Source: an uncultured Lactococcus sp. (GTDB lineage: Bacteria > Bacillota > Bacilli > Lactobacillales > Streptococcaceae). Taken from it: a stretch of DNA of 64,000 bases. The stretch is taken from assembly GCF_934191625.1 (NCBI RefSeq), contig NZ_CAKPUG010000004.1:62001-126000 (forward strand), in the 5' to 3' direction. Both the position numbers and the translations under genes were made by a program. The notes below the pieces were generated by a model. It did not search any database, had not been told where the DNA came from, and saw only the letters and a program-made list of their open reading frames with translations. This document shows positions 1 through 7,649 of this stretch, one piece after another. Positions within the stretch are counted from its first letter, which is position 1. Each line of letters begins with the position of its first letter.

Positions 1-148
1 GGATTTCTCCAGTTATTCTAAGACCATGTAAATCTTCATAAGCTTTTGTATTCCCAATCTCAATAATTGACCAACCGTTTTTTAATAATGCATTGATTTC
101 TTCTGTGTCAGTAAGTATCTCAACATGATAAACATTTTCAAGTTCCAT
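1..148 (-). CDS. Small hypothetical protein, 3' end outside the window
   Basis: The reverse strand reads an open frame from ATG at 148 to the window edge (49 residues seen, starting MELENVYHVEIL). A GAAAGGAA ribosome binding site lies just upstream. The visible part is acidic and soluble, with no family I recognise. It is probably a small early or lysogeny-side prophage gene, transcribed away from the recombinase at 379. A terminator-like hairpin between its promoter and its start codon suggests attenuated expression. Confidence 0.55.
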   Translation of the reverse strand, partial: MELENVYHVEILTDTEEINALLKNGWSIIEIGNTKAYEDLHGLRITGEI

Positions 149-168
149 ATTATTCCTTTCGATTTAAG

Positions 169-241
169 TAAAAAAGTTTCTAGTTGGAGCTAGAAACTCT
201 AAAAATAAGTTGTGCAATTCTTAATTTCTACTCTAATTATA
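169..241 (-). promoter_or_regulatory. Extended -10 promoter plus terminator hairpin ahead of the leftmost gene
   Basis: On the reverse strand TGCTATAAT (-10 hexamer 241-236) has the TG of an extended -10 promoter and no clear -35. About 40 bases downstream is a perfect 9-bp hairpin, AGTTTCTAG/CTAGAAACT (198-175), followed by six T. This is an intrinsic terminator before the ribosome binding site of the gene at 148. The transcript would either stop as a short RNA of about 60 nt or be attenuated. Seen in sequence; function inferred. Confidence 0.45.
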
Positions 242-335
242 GCATAAAAAAAGCTAAAAATAGACCTGTTTTAATGATTTAAATAAAGGGTGTATAACTC
301 CTTATATATCAATAGTCTAGGCTCTATATTGTATT

Positions 336-360
336 TTCCGATTATGTTATATATTTACCA
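336..360 (+). promoter_or_regulatory. Control element repeated at 6964-6988 (copy 1)
   Basis: Twenty-five bases here match 6964-6988 with one difference. Both copies sit just upstream of the ribosome binding site of a rightward gene, and both lie in an intergenic region with a TGCTATAAT promoter pointing left. The similarity also extends upstream, where both have an AAGGG-GTA block. The likely role is a rightward phage promoter or operator read by one regulator. No perfect sigma-A hexamer pair is obvious. Confidence 0.45.
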
Positions 361-378
361 TTTTTTGGAGGTGATAGA

Positions 379-1200
379 TTGATAGAAATTCAAGAATATG
401 AAATGCATTTGATCGATAATGAGATCGCTGCAAACACACGAAAAAACTATTTGAATACTTTGCGGCAGTTGGATGCATTTTTGGAAATTAATGATTGTGC
501 ATTAAGTAAAGCAGCGTTGATTAAGTTTAAGCAATATTTGCGAGAACATGAATACAAGCCTAAGAAGCACTACACCATGAAAACCATTAACCAGAAAATA
601 ACGAGTATTAATGTATATCTCAACTGGTTAGAGCGAGAAGAATTCATAACTGATAAACTTTCTATCAAGCTTTTGAAAGCTCAAACAATGGAACACAGGG
701 AATCTATCACAAAGAGCGACTATAAAAAATTGTTAAAAAATTGTGATGACGAAGAATTAGAACTTTTCATTCTGACAATTGGGAATACTGGTGTGCGAAT
801 AACGGAAGTATGTTCTCTCAAAGTATCTAATCTCAACCAAAAGACTATTTTAGTTGAGAACAAAGGGAAAGAACGGGCAATTGCAATGCCACAATTTCTG
901 AAGAAGAGATTGAAAAAATTTGTGAGAACCAACGGTATTACAGATACCATCTTTGCAAAAGACCAAAGAACGTATCGTGCGGACTTGAAGAACCTTGCAG
1001 GCAAAGCAAAAGTGAATAAAGACAAGGTTTATCCTCACTCTATTAGACATTACTTTGCAAAAGCTTTCTTGGAAAATGGTGGGGATTCTACAGTTTTGCA
1101 GCAATTACTTGGCCATAAACAGATAGCAACAACAACTATTTATACTAAGCTCAATTCTAATGAGTTGAGCGAACAGTTTAGTAACATCAAAAACATTTAA
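379..1200 (+). CDS. XerC/XerD-like tyrosine recombinase
   Basis: A 273-residue phage integrase family protein. The N-terminal SAM-like DNA-binding domain covers about residues 1-105 and the catalytic domain the rest. Visible catalytic residues are Arg in TGVRITEVCSL, Lys in NKGKERA, the HSIRH box, His in LLGHKQ and the Tyr nucleophile in TIYTKL. The TTG start at 379 is chosen because GGAGGTGAT at 367-375 gives correct spacing, and the nearby GTG runs straight into a stop. It lacks the arm-type N-terminal domain typical of lambda-like integrases and is close in size to XerC/D, so it may resolve or integrate through a short site. It is the first of three tyrosine recombinase sequences in the window. 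Confidence 0.85.
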   Translation: MIEIQEYEMHLIDNEIAANTRKNYLNTLRQLDAFLEINDCALSKAALIKFKQYLREHEYKPKKHYTMKTINQKITSINVYLNWLEREEFITDKLSIKLLKAQTMEHRESITKSDYKKLLKNCDDEELELFILTIGNTGVRITEVCSLKVSNLNQKTILVENKGKERAIAMPQFLKKRLKKFVRTNGITDTIFAKDQRTYRADLKNLAGKAKVNKDKVYPHSIRHYFAKAFLENGGDSTVLQQLLGHKQIATTTIYTKLNSNELSEQFSNIKNI

Positions 1201-1412
1201 CACATGTGCCGTGATTCACACTAAAAGCGAACAGAAAAGTTTGTCCAGAACACGAATAATAACTGAAATCGTATTTTGTCATTGAAACCACGGGAAAGCT
1301 ATAGTGTTCACCAAATGGACTGCATCCCAGTAACAAGGATTGGAGTCTTTGTTACTGGATTTTATAGAAATTAAAGATTTAAAAAATAAATACTAAGAAA
1401 GGAAGTATAAAA
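1201..1412. other. Intergenic region with a 10-bp hairpin
   Basis: There is no gene here. An inverted repeat CCAGTAACAA (1327-1336) and TTGTTACTGG (1349-1358) forms a 10-bp stem that can extend by about three weaker pairs. It is followed by only a weak T-rich stretch. It may be a terminator for the recombinase or a structured leader of the replication gene. Confidence 0.4.
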
Positions 1413-2228
1413 ATGGCGATATTCCGAAATGTAAACATGAATTTTTGGACTGATACAAGAATCGTTGATGATTATACTCCAGAAGATAGGTACTTTATGC
1501 TTTATGCCTTGACTAACAGTTATACAAACATTATTGGCTGTTATGAAATAAGCATCAAACAAATGAGTAATGATCTAGGGTATACAAAAGATGTTATTGA
1601 GAGTCTTGTTACACGCTTTAATAACTTTCATAAAACAATTGAGTATGACTTTAAGACAAAAGAACTCTTTGTTAAAAATTGGAGTAAATATAACTGGAGC
1701 GTTTCTCCTAAGCTTGACCAACCGCTTTATAAAGCGATATGTAAAATAAAAAGTAATAAATTTCATGATGAATTGGCCAAAATTTACAATGATCGTGAAA
1801 CAGTAGAAGATAGTCTATCCATACCCTATAGATACAGTAGCGATACAACTAATAGTAATAGGAATAGTAATAGCTATAGAGATAGTAATAGAAATAGCAT
1901 ACATAGCGATGATACCCTATCGGTATCATATAAAAGTTCTGAATTAGAAAAACGGTTTGAAGCTTTATGGAAACAATATCCAAAGAAAGTAGGAAAACCT
2001 AAAGCATTTACAGCTTATAAAAAAGCTATAAAGTCAGGTGTAACAGATGAAGTGATTAGTCAGGGGATTGAGGATTACAAAAAGTATCTTGCAGCTAATA
2101 CATGGCAAAGCCCTGCGAATGGTCAGACTTGGTTTATGAATGAACGATGGAATGATGATACCAATGTTAGCATGACTCCACAAGTTCCAGAACGTCAAGA
2201 ATATAAAGATATGAACTTGCCATTTTAG
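1413..2228 (+). CDS. Phage replisome organiser (DnaD/replication initiator-like)
   Basis: A 271-residue protein of the phage replisome-organiser type, thought to bind the phage origin and help load the helicase. The N-terminal winged-helix region (about 1-120) begins MAIFRNVNMNFWTD and holds FWTDTRI and YFMLYALTNSY, typical of these proteins. The middle (about 135-165) is a Ser/Asn/Arg-rich linker coded by short DNA repeats. The C-terminal part has the FEALWKQYPKKVGK helix common in phage replication proteins. RBS AAAGGAAG lies upstream. The helicase loader follows at 2403, as expected. Confidence 0.8.
   Translation: MAIFRNVNMNFWTDTRIVDDYTPEDRYFMLYALTNSYTNIIGCYEISIKQMSNDLGYTKDVIESLVTRFNNFHKTIEYDFKTKELFVKNWSKYNWSVSPKLDQPLYKAICKIKSNKFHDELAKIYNDRETVEDSLSIPYRYSSDTTNSNRNSNSYRDSNRNSIHSDDTLSVSYKSSELEKRFEALWKQYPKKVGKPKAFTAYKKAIKSGVTDEVISQGIEDYKKYLAANTWQSPANGQTWFMNERWNDDTNVSMTPQVPERQEYKDMNLPF
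1800..1936. repeat. Candidate phage replication origin (short direct repeats inside the initiator gene)
   Basis: Within the initiator gene TAGTAATAG occurs three times, mixed with GATAG and ATAGC units, and the tract ends in a short palindrome, GATACCCTATCGGTATC. Origins of many lactococcal and other Gram-positive phages lie inside the replisome-organiser gene as such repeats. The tract also codes for the Asn/Ser/Arg-rich linker, so protein and DNA functions may share it. Binding is inferred. Confidence 0.45.
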
Positions 2229-2238
2229 GAGATAAAAC

Positions 2239-2424
2239 ATGGAAAAACTTAAGAGACAACTCATTGAAGAATTCGAGACACAGCACTATTCTTTAGGTGC
2301 TTTATTCAAGAAAAAATTAATGCAAGCAGATATCTATTCCATACAAGGAAAATTGCGAAGTATGGAGATGATGCCAGCGGTTGTAAGATTTGGAGGAAAG
2401 CAATGCAAAGCATCGGAAGTGTGA
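2239..2424 (+). CDS. Small hypothetical early phage protein
   Basis: A 61-residue basic protein (begins MEKLKRQLIEEFETQ) between the replisome organiser and the helicase loader. The ATG follows TAGGAGATAAAAC, a good ribosome binding site. The end overlaps the start of the next gene by 22 bases, suggesting translational coupling. No family recognised. Confidence 0.6.
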   Translation: MEKLKRQLIEEFETQHYSLGALFKKKLMQADIYSIQGKLRSMEMMPAVVRFGGKQCKASEV

Positions 2425-3296
2425 TTGGCAAGAATCCAAAAATAAAAGATAATTTCAAAAAACTGATAAAAAAAGTTTTAGATGATCAAGAAATAAAAGA
2501 TTTTATTTCAGAAAATAATATGTCTGAAGATGAAATTTCTCGAAGTTACTCTAGGTTTTTTGAATATGTCAAAGAACGTGACAAATTTAATTCTGGTGAA
2601 CAAACCCTTATGAAAGGACATAAGCCAGTTCTTGTTATGTCTGATAATTTTGCGACTGTTAGTTATCAGGAGACAGAAGAGCTTATAAGAACCAGAAAGC
2701 AGCAAAAGGATTATACAAGGCTCAATAGAGATAGCATAATCAATGATAATACAGTAAGGAAAGCTACTTTTGAAAATTTTATAGCTGAAACTGAAGAAGA
2801 AAAAGCAGCTTTAGGCTTTATGAAAAGAATTGCACAGTACTATAAAAAAGGTGGAACTGGGAATACAGTACTCAGTGGTCCAGCGGGTACTGGTAAGAGT
2901 CATTTGTCTATGGCCGTTTTAAAAGAGTGTTTAGAAAATGAAAATACAACAGTACTCTTCATAAGTTTCTCCGAAATGCTTGATCTCATGAAAGATTACT
3001 TTGGAAATAAAAGTAGTCAGTATAGTCCAGAGTACTTTAAACGGCTGATGGGTGAAGTAGATTTACTTGTTATTGATGATATAGGTGCTGAAAAAATCAC
3101 GGAATATTCGCAAGATGTACTAACAAAAGTTTTAGATTCACGAACTGAGACAATTATCACTACAAACTTAGATAGTAAAGAACTTCGAAATAAATATCAT
3201 GGAAGAATTTACAGCCGAATTTTTAGAGGAATTGATAATAAGGCTTTTAACTTTAAGGATATTAAAGATAAACGAGTTTCACAATTACCATTTTAG
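2403..3296 (+). CDS. DnaC-like helicase loader (AAA+ ATPase)
   Basis: A 297-residue helicase loader with an N-terminal partner-binding part (1-120) and an AAA+ ATPase part. Walker A is GPAGTGKS (about 158-165), Walker B is LLVIDDIGA and sensor 1 is ETIITTN. This is the DnaC/IstB-like architecture. Together with the preceding initiator it would place the host replicative helicase on the phage origin. GGAGG lies five bases before the ATG. No phage helicase gene is seen, so host DnaB is presumably recruited. Confidence 0.88.
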   Translation: MQSIGSVIGKNPKIKDNFKKLIKKVLDDQEIKDFISENNMSEDEISRSYSRFFEYVKERDKFNSGEQTLMKGHKPVLVMSDNFATVSYQETEELIRTRKQQKDYTRLNRDSIINDNTVRKATFENFIAETEEEKAALGFMKRIAQYYKKGGTGNTVLSGPAGTGKSHLSMAVLKECLENENTTVLFISFSEMLDLMKDYFGNKSSQYSPEYFKRLMGEVDLLVIDDIGAEKITEYSQDVLTKVLDSRTETIITTNLDSKELRNKYHGRIYSRIFRGIDNKAFNFKDIKDKRVSQLPF

Positions 3297-3305
3297 GAGC
3301 TAAGT

Positions 3306-3446
3306 ATGATACGGATGACTGATAAAGAAAAAGAAGTTCTGCTGAATCAGTTAAAAGCAGAGAGTAAAGAAACACAGAAATTTCATAAAGAGTTTCATGA
3401 ACAAATAGCAAATTTAGGAAATAAGAGGGCGAAAAATGACAATTGA
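3306..3446 (+). CDS. Small hypothetical early phage protein (46 aa)
   Basis: ATG at 3306 follows AGGAG with six-base spacing and codes 46 residues rich in Lys and Glu (begins MIRMTDKEKEVLLNQ). It is predicted helical, perhaps coiled coil. It lies in the compact early operon and overlaps the next gene by 11 bases. No recognisable function. Confidence 0.55.
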   Translation: MIRMTDKEKEVLLNQLKAESKETQKFHKEFHEQIANLGNKRAKNDN

Positions 3447-3720
3447 AAATACAATAGTGATGATAATTTGGATTGTAGCTGCATTAGTTTATACCTGGTT
3501 AGCAATTCAAGCTGAAAAATCACGTCGCTATTATGAAAAACAGGCGCATAAAGCAACCGAAGTGTTAGAACAACTCACAAAATTATGGAGTAAATCAGCA
3601 ACAACTCATAAAAAGGTGACTAAAGGCGAAATTTGCCATGAAAATACAGCAATGGCAACAGTGGACCATAAATTACTTTGTAAATCTTGTTATGAGCAGA
3701 TTGAGGTAGGTGATGACTAA
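3436..3720 (+). CDS. Membrane-anchored protein with C-terminal Cys/His cluster
   Basis: Ninety-four residues. One N-terminal transmembrane helix (about 5-24, IVMIIWIVAALVYTWLAI) is followed by a basic helical stretch. A C-terminal cluster, EICHEN, VDH and LLCKSCYE, could bind one zinc ion. An anchor joined to a small zinc knuckle is unusual in an early phage operon, and I do not recognise the family. The stop overlaps the next ATG by one base. Confidence 0.6.
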   Translation: MTIENTIVMIIWIVAALVYTWLAIQAEKSRRYYEKQAHKATEVLEQLTKLWSKSATTHKKVTKGEICHENTAMATVDHKLLCKSCYEQIEVGDD

Positions 3721-4040
3721 TGACACCCGAACAATTCTGGGAGAAAATAGACAGCTATTGTAAGAAGCATGATATTTCTTTCCAAAGGCTTTGCAAGGAT
3801 GTAGATATAGATGATAGCTACCTTTATAACTTAAAACGAAAGAAAAATAATTTTCCATCTATCAATAAATTCATTAGATTAAGGAAAGTCTTTACAGATG
3901 ATGAAATATTTGAAGTGCTCAAGACCTCAGACAGATTAACAGAAGAACAAGATGAAATTTTCGTCTCGCTCAATATCTCAAAGGAAATGAGAATGAAAAG
4001 CAGACTTGAGCGTAAAATACGACGTGGAGAAACAACATGA
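3720..4040 (+). CDS. Small helix-turn-helix-like early protein
   Basis: A 106-residue protein with an XRE-like helix-turn-helix pattern around residues 18-45 (ISFQRLCKDVDIDDSYLYNL). The C-terminal half is charged and helical. It overlaps both neighbours (TAATG upstream, ATGA downstream), so it is tightly coupled in the early operon. It may be a small DNA-binding regulator. The function is inferred from the fold pattern only. Confidence 0.55.
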   Translation: MTPEQFWEKIDSYCKKHDISFQRLCKDVDIDDSYLYNLKRKKNNFPSINKFIRLRKVFTDDEIFEVLKTSDRLTEEQDEIFVSLNISKEMRMKSRLERKIRRGETT

Positions 4041-4717
4041 CGATCACTGAACAACAATTTTATGACATGCTGGCTGTCAAAGAACATATGAATTTCACAA
4101 ACCGAATAAAAGAACTTGTTTTTGATAAAGATGGACGTGAAGAATTTTATACTAAAATTTTGGCTATCCATAACGATATGAGTATTGACTTTTTCAGGGA
4201 CTATTTTATGACACATTCGGCTGTTTCATCAAAAGGTCAACATTATACCCCAGATGAGCTAGGAAAGCTTACAGCATTGCTTGTGGGCGGTTCTGGTGGT
4301 GCGGATTTAACCGGAGCTGGAACAGGTACCCTTATTATTCAGAAATGGCAAAATGACCGCATGAGCGCAGGTTTTTGGGATTATTACCCCAGTAACTATT
4401 GGTATCAAGCCCTAGAATTATCAGACGAAGCTATTTCTTTCTTGATTCATGCCTTTGCAATCCGTGGAATGAATGGCGTGATTATTCATGGTGATGCGTT
4501 AAAAATGGCAGCGAAGCAAGTATATTTTATTCAAAATAGTGCTGATAATCCATTAGGCTTTTCAGAAGTAAATGTTATTCCACACAGCAAAGATGCCATG
4601 GAGTTTTTGGGAATCAAGGAATGGACCGAAGAAGCCATTGAACATATTGAAAGTAAATTTCCAGATTGGATTCCACTTATAGAAGAAAAGGAAGGACAGA
4701 TGAGTTTATTTGACTAA
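4037..4717 (+). CDS. N6-DNA-methyltransferase-like phage protein, probably without activity
   Basis: A 226-residue protein resembling the HsdM/N6-adenine methylase fold. GQHYTPDELGKL followed by DLTGAGTGTLII (about 70-98) matches the GQYYTP segment and the S-adenosylmethionine-binding motif I. The catalytic D/N-PP-Y/F motif is not seen; the closest segment is ADNPLGFSEVN. Much of the family length is also absent. It may be a degenerate methylase kept for binding DNA, nucleotide or host restriction subunits. It ends SLFD, like other HsdM-like phage proteins. Confidence 0.55.
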   Translation: MTITEQQFYDMLAVKEHMNFTNRIKELVFDKDGREEFYTKILAIHNDMSIDFFRDYFMTHSAVSSKGQHYTPDELGKLTALLVGGSGGADLTGAGTGTLIIQKWQNDRMSAGFWDYYPSNYWYQALELSDEAISFLIHAFAIRGMNGVIIHGDALKMAAKQVYFIQNSADNPLGFSEVNVIPHSKDAMEFLGIKEWTEEAIEHIESKFPDWIPLIEEKEGQMSLFD

Positions 4718-5663
4718 AAAAATAAAAAAAGAAAGATTATTTGTAGACTGCTATGATGAATGGATAGAAATGTATAAAGTTGATGCAGTGTCAGAAGTGA
4801 CTCTAGCTAAATATAGAATATCTTCTAAATTTCTAAGACAAGTATGTCCGAAGCTGTTTCTCTCTGATTTTGACCGTATGGAATATCAGAAGATTCTAAA
4901 TGAATATGCCAAGACTCACGAAAGACAGACCACAGCAGACTTTCACACACAAGTAAAAGCATGCATACGAGATTTATTCCATGACAGACAACTTGAAGTT
5001 GATCCAACTTATCGAGCAGTCATAAAAGGCAAAGCTCCATCTTTAGACAAGAAAAAGAAGTTTTTACAAGTTGAAGAATTGCAAAAGTTGTTGCATACAC
5101 TTGATTTAAATAATGAGCTAGGCGTGGATTGGATGGTATTCATTATTGCCAAAACAGGAATCCGATTTGCGGAAGCCTTGGCCATTACACCAGAAGACTT
5201 TGACTGGACTGAAAATAAACTCTCCATTGATAAGACTTGGGATTATAAGTCTGGTCATGGTGGTTTTAAACCCACAAAGACAAAAGGATCAGTCAGAAAA
5301 ATAACATTGGATTGGCAGACTATCGGACTACTTAAGCCAAAACTTGAAGACTTGCCACCTAATGATCCTATTTTTATTCAAAAATTGGAAAATGGGTCCT
5401 ATAAAAAATACTTTAATTCGACAATCAATAATTTCATGTCGAGAAAATGTAAAGAAGCAGGCATAACAGAAATTAGTTGTCATGGATTAAGACATACACA
5501 TGCATCAGTATTACTTTCTGCAGGGGTCTCAATTCACAGTATTTCAGCAAGATTAGGACATGCGGATGTTGGAGTCACTCAAGAAACATATGCCCATGTC
5601 TTGGACGAATTACAGAAAAAAGACGATCAGAAAATGATTGCGACATTAATGCAAATTGCTTAG
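4710..5663 (+). CDS. Phage integrase-type tyrosine recombinase within the early operon
   Basis: A full-length (317 aa) tyrosine recombinase with core-binding domain (about 1-120) and catalytic domain. Catalytic residues visible: Arg in TGIRFAEALA, Lys in PTKTKGSVRK, the HGLRHTH box, His in ARLGHAD and the Tyr in ETYAHV. It resembles the C-terminal part of Gram-positive phage integrases. The start is TTG at 4710, overlapping the previous gene by eight bases, so it is read in the lytic early transcript rather than beside an attachment site. That position is odd for an integrase. Confidence 0.82.
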   Translation: MTKKIKKERLFVDCYDEWIEMYKVDAVSEVTLAKYRISSKFLRQVCPKLFLSDFDRMEYQKILNEYAKTHERQTTADFHTQVKACIRDLFHDRQLEVDPTYRAVIKGKAPSLDKKKKFLQVEELQKLLHTLDLNNELGVDWMVFIIAKTGIRFAEALAITPEDFDWTENKLSIDKTWDYKSGHGGFKPTKTKGSVRKITLDWQTIGLLKPKLEDLPPNDPIFIQKLENGSYKKYFNSTINNFMSRKCKEAGITEISCHGLRHTHASVLLSAGVSIHSISARLGHADVGVTQETYAHVLDELQKKDDQKMIATLMQIA

Positions 5664-5672
5664 GAGATTGAA

Positions 5673-5933
5673 ATGACAAAAACAAAGCTGCAAATCATGC
5701 GTGAGAAGGCAGATATGAATCTTGAACAGTTAGCAATGAATGCTTTAATGATTCAAGTTGTAGAGCTTAATAGGTATTACAATTCACTAGAGAACTTTGA
5801 ATGTACGGTTGCTAATACGGTGGAATTATTGGAAAAAAGCGAGATAAACGGCATGAGGAATGTAGAAAATCCTAACTGGAAATATGTTGCCCAAGCCCTC
5901 GGCTGCTCGGTAGATGAATTGGTGGAGGAGTGA
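5673..5933 (+). CDS. Small hypothetical early protein, possible HTH remnant
   Basis: Eighty-six residues after TAGGAGATTGAA. The end (WKYVAQALGCSVDELVEE) looks like the last helices of an XRE-type helix-turn-helix protein, but the first helices are replaced by an unrelated helical insert. It could be a chimeric or decayed regulator. It lies in the early operon just after the recombinase. Confidence 0.5.
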   Translation: MTKTKLQIMREKADMNLEQLAMNALMIQVVELNRYYNSLENFECTVANTVELLEKSEINGMRNVENPNWKYVAQALGCSVDELVEE

Positions 5934-5935
5934 AG

Positions 5936-6238
5936 ATGAAAGCATATTATTTATCAGTTGAAGGTAGAGATGATGATGGTGGAGCAGTTGTATTCGCTAA
6001 AAACTATAAAGAAGCTTTAAATGAGTGGGATTGTGATTTAGAATATGAAAATTGGATTGATCGACGCTGTTGCAGAGTTCCTGAATTTGATGGTATGGAA
6101 AATGCTTCTCATTATGAAATGACACTAAAACAATGGCATGAAGGCTGGTGGTTTAATACTGTAGTTCAATGTCCTTGGGAAGGGGAAGCTACTGAGGCAG
6201 AATTTAAAGAATGGTATGACAAGGAGTATGCACAATGA
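5936..6238 (+). CDS. Small acidic Trp-rich early phage protein
   Basis: About 100 residues, acidic and rich in Trp and Tyr (for example LKQWHEGWWFNTVVQ). ATG at 5936 is preferred over GTG at 5930 because GGTGGAGGAG ends too close to the GTG. The next gene starts in the ATGA overlap at 6235. It resembles small accessory phage proteins of unknown role and may be a host takeover protein. No family assigned. Confidence 0.55.
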   Translation: MKAYYLSVEGRDDDGGAVVFAKNYKEALNEWDCDLEYENWIDRRCCRVPEFDGMENASHYEMTLKQWHEGWWFNTVVQCPWEGEATEAEFKEWYDKEYAQ

Positions 6239-6576
6239 CTGAAACAGTAAAAGAACGAATTTATCTGGAAGCGTTGGAAAAAATAAATAATCTGGCGATT
6301 GATGTAGCTATGGATTATGAAGAAACTGGAGTTGATTCTGTTGATTGCGGAAAATTAATAGAAATTGTGAACAAGGCATTTTTTTCAGAAACAAATCAAC
6401 AACCTATCGGAACTGAAAAACTTGAAAAGAAACTTGCCACGGCTGTTGAAGCGCTGAAAGAAATATCGAAGGAGAAAATACCTTTTAGAAATGGATGTTT
6501 TTATGGAGAGGAAACTTCAGAAGGTGCTTTAAAAGCTAAGCAAGCACTCGCAGAAATTGGAAGGGAAGATGAATAG
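6235..6576 (+). CDS. Small hypothetical early phage protein
   Basis: A 113-residue acidic helical protein coupled to the previous gene by ATGA. The C-terminal part (EALKEISKEKIPFRNG to ALKAKQALAEIGRE) has the shape of small phage proteins of unknown function. It is the last gene of the first early transcript before a leftward unit. Confidence 0.55.
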   Translation: MTETVKERIYLEALEKINNLAIDVAMDYEETGVDSVDCGKLIEIVNKAFFSETNQQPIGTEKLEKKLATAVEALKEISKEKIPFRNGCFYGEETSEGALKAKQALAEIGREDE

Positions 6577-6582
6577 AATATT

Positions 6583-6762
6583 TTAGAATATTTTGTGAAT
6601 AAAAAAAGAACTACAATTTGTAGATCTTGAATTGATAGCTCTGCGGTGTGAGGAAACTAGTCCTTCTTGTCCGCTGTTGTTAATTAGCAGAATCGCTCTA
6701 ATTTGATCAATGAGACTTAGAATGAAACTCAAGATAGTTGCACTACTCTCAATATTTGTCAT
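6583..6762 (-). CDS. Small leftward ORF, possible toxin-like hydrophobic peptide
   Basis: On the reverse strand ATG at 6762 follows AAAGAGGTGATGCTT, a convincing ribosome binding site, and codes 59 residues. The first 28 (MTNIESSATILSFILSLIDQ and on) are hydrophobic, loosely like small holin-like or type I toxins. The reading frame runs through a CTACAA/TTGTAG hairpin followed by seven T (about 6601-6620), which would end the transcript before the stop codon. The unit may therefore be a non-coding RNA or a shorter peptide. Treat as tentative. Confidence 0.35.
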   Translation of the reverse strand: MTNIESSATILSFILSLIDQIRAILLINNSGQEGLVSSHRRAINSRSTNCSSFFIHKIF

Positions 6763-6876
6763 AAGCATCACCTCTTTCTGTGTTTGGTACATGAAAAATA
6801 TAACTACGGATACCATTCCCAAGAACAGGAATAAACAAACGATTCGCCACACACGGCACAACTATTAATTACTTTT

Positions 6877-6885
6877 ATTATAGCA
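6877..6885 (-). promoter_or_regulatory. Leftward extended -10 promoter
   Basis: The reverse strand reads TGCTATAAT, identical to the element at 236-244 and 7613-7621. It would drive the leftward unit at 6583-6762 with a long leader of about 100 bases. No good -35 is visible. Confidence 0.4.
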
Positions 6886-6963
6886 CAAATAGTCCGTTTT
6901 AACCAAAATAAAAAAATCCTTATAAAGGCAGTGATTACAAGGGAGTACAGCTTATAAAGCCAC

Positions 6964-6988
6964 TTCCGATTATATTATATATTTACCA
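6964..6988 (+). promoter_or_regulatory. Control element repeated at 336-360 (copy 2)
   Basis: Matches 24 of 25 bases of 336-360 and lies before the ribosome binding site of the rightward gene at 7011. Paired with the leftward promoter at 6877-6885, it makes a divergent control region like the one at the left edge. Confidence 0.45.
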
Positions 6989-7010
6989 TAATTATAGGAG
7001 AATAAAAAAG

Positions 7011-7223
7011 ATGAAATTTAAAGGGAAGCCAATTGATATTGAACCTTATGAAGATGGATCATGGCCAAGTTGGTTTGAAGAAATTCTTGAAGAAGATGGT
7101 TATGTCCATGGATATTATGTTGATGGATATATAGTTGGTGGTGTAGTTGATGCTACAGATGAATGGATAAATCTTTCGTTCTGGTGTCCGGTTGATAAAG
7201 ATAGTGTCGAGGTAGTCAAATGA
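7011..7223 (+). CDS. Small acidic early phage protein
   Basis: Seventy residues after TAGGAGAATAAAAAAG. Very acidic and aromatic (begins MKFKGKPIDIEPYEDGSW). Similar short proteins starting MKFK..PI.IEPY occur in lactococcal prophages with no known role. First gene of the second rightward early transcript. Confidence 0.6.
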   Translation: MKFKGKPIDIEPYEDGSWPSWFEEILEEDGYVHGYYVDGYIVGGVVDATDEWINLSFWCPVDKDSVEVVK

Positions 7224-7495
7224 ATAAAGATAATCTGAATCGAATATATAACATTGAACAAGAAATAAAGCAGATTGATAGTTTTCTTTCTAGTTATGAC
7301 AAAAAGCCTAGAAAAATTAATCTAGAGTTATTTAAAAAACAGTTTAAATTTTCTTTGAGATTATGGGGATATGGATTGTTATCAGAAGCCACTATCATTA
7401 TGTCAGAAGAGTTGAACGGCCAGATATTGAAAGTTGTTAAAGACTATCGAGAAAAATTGATTGCTGAACAAAATGAATTGTGGGGAACAGAATGA
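7220..7495 (+). CDS. Small helical early phage protein
   Basis: Ninety-one residues, coupled to the previous gene by ATGA, predicted coiled coil at both ends (begins MNKDNLNRIYNIEQEIKQ). An ATGA at its end opens a 13-codon reading frame (7493-7534) that looks like a truncated gene. No family recognised. Confidence 0.55.
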   Translation: MNKDNLNRIYNIEQEIKQIDSFLSSYDKKPRKINLELFKKQFKFSLRLWGYGLLSEATIIMSEELNGQILKVVKDYREKLIAEQNELWGTE

Positions 7496-7537
7496 AATCA
7501 AGCTGGAAAAAGCAAAGGCTTGCTGAATTTTAGGTAA

Positions 7538-7621
7538 CAAAAAAAGCTACCTAGACAGCGAAGTAGCTTTAGAGAGATGAATAATTATATTATTAGTGCT
7601 CTGTCTATACCAATTATAGCA
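7538..7621 (-). ncRNA. Candidate leftward small RNA (about 68 nt)
   Basis: On the reverse strand TGCTATAAT (7621-7613) is followed about 40 bases on by hairpin AAAGCTAC/GTAGCTTT (7570-7543) and seven T. This gives a complete short transcription unit with no reading frame. Expression is inferred from promoter and terminator only. Confidence 0.4.
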
Positions 7622-7649
7622 CTTACTTTTTAGAAATGTGCTTATTAAA

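Noticed and set aside
1800..1936. CRISPR array
   Set aside because: Repeats are 9 bases without spacers of even length and lie in a coding linker; no CRISPR array or cas gene is seen anywhere in the window.
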